This document shows positions 5,856 through 5,982 of a stretch of 5,982 nt of DNA, piece after piece. Each line of letters starts with the position of its first letter. Within the stretch, counting starts at the first letter, position 1. Below the pieces are notes generated by a model that saw only the letters and a list, made by a program, of their open reading frames with translations, was not told the origin of the DNA and did no database searches. Origin of the DNA: Parvularculaceae bacterium (GTDB lineage: Bacteria > Pseudomonadota > Alphaproteobacteria > Caulobacterales > Parvularculaceae); the NCBI GenBank assembly GCA_004213235.1, contig SHAI01000153.1:1-5982 (forward strand). Reading direction: 5' to 3'. The translations under genes were made by a program, and so were the position numbers.

Positions 5856-5982
5856 ATGCCACGACTAGATTCCCATTTGGTTGAAATCGGCGCTTTCCCG
5901 AGCCGCGCGCGGGCGCAAGCCGCTATTCGGGCAGGCCTTGTGTCCATCGGCGGTAACGTCATCGACAAACCAGCAACAAAGG
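5856..5982 (+). CDS. tlyA: TlyA family rRNA (cytidine-2'-O)-methyltransferase, 5' end only (partial)
   Basis: Only the first 42 codons are in view; the gene runs off the right edge. They read MPRLDSHLVEIGAFPSRARAQAAIRAGLVSIGGNVIDKPATK, which matches the N-terminal S4 RNA-binding domain of TlyA/haemolysin A: the 'RLD..LVE.G.FPSRARAQ..I.AG.V' pattern is characteristic. TlyA proteins use S-adenosylmethionine to 2'-O-methylate cytidines in 23S rRNA, and in some species 16S rRNA. The methyltransferase domain that would confirm this lies outside the window. The ATG is 7 bases after the transporter stop, preceded by AGAGGG (5848-5853), a fair ribosome-binding site at short spacing. Other S4-domain proteins (pseudouridine synthases, the Hsp15 family) are less likely from this pattern. 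It is the third gene of the lepA group. Confidence 0.82.
   Translation, partial: MPRLDSHLVEIGAFPSRARAQAAIRAGLVSIGGNVIDKPATK

Overview
The window looks like ordinary chromosomal DNA from an alphaproteobacterium of moderate GC content (mid-50s percent by eye). The assignment rests on protein style: LepA begins 'MTSLEHIRNFSIVAHIDHGKST', the M17 aminopeptidase is the short type with a 'HFDIYAW' C-terminus, a TadD-like lipoprotein is present, and GTG starts are used freely. I cannot name a genus.

Layout, left to right. (1) Positions 1-291, minus strand: the 5' end of a TadD-like TPR lipoprotein gene that runs off the left edge. (2) Positions 292-478: a divergent intergenic region with a consensus-like TATAAT box and a compact set of direct and inverted repeats, a candidate operator. 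(3) Positions 479-1891, plus strand: an M17 leucyl aminopeptidase with all metal-binding and catalytic residues. (4) Positions 1892-1993: a short repeat-rich spacer. (5) Positions 1994-2365: a small MarR-type winged-helix regulator. (6) Positions 2366-2814: about 450 bases with no gene I can support, holding a hairpin, an isolated Shine-Dalgarno-like motif and possible promoter elements for lepA. (7) Positions 2815-4614: lepA (elongation factor 4), complete. (8) Positions 4622-5848: a TetA-type MFS transporter. (9) Positions 5856 to the right edge: the start of tlyA, an rRNA 2'-O-methyltransferase carrying an N-terminal S4 domain.

The clearest functional unit is lepA-MFS-tlyA: three same-strand genes separated by only 7 bases each, so very probably co-transcribed. 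Two of the three products act on the ribosome; the third resembles a drug exporter but lacks one of the three membrane aspartates needed for tetracycline export in TetA. The aminopeptidase and MarR genes may form a second, looser unit.

I found no insertion sequence, CRISPR array, tRNA or rRNA gene, prophage part or defence system, and nothing that makes a convincing previously undescribed system. The items worth a second look are regulatory or small in scale: the repeat array before the aminopeptidase, the long gene-free stretch before lepA, and the open, hydrophobic reading frame directly after the MarR stop codon.
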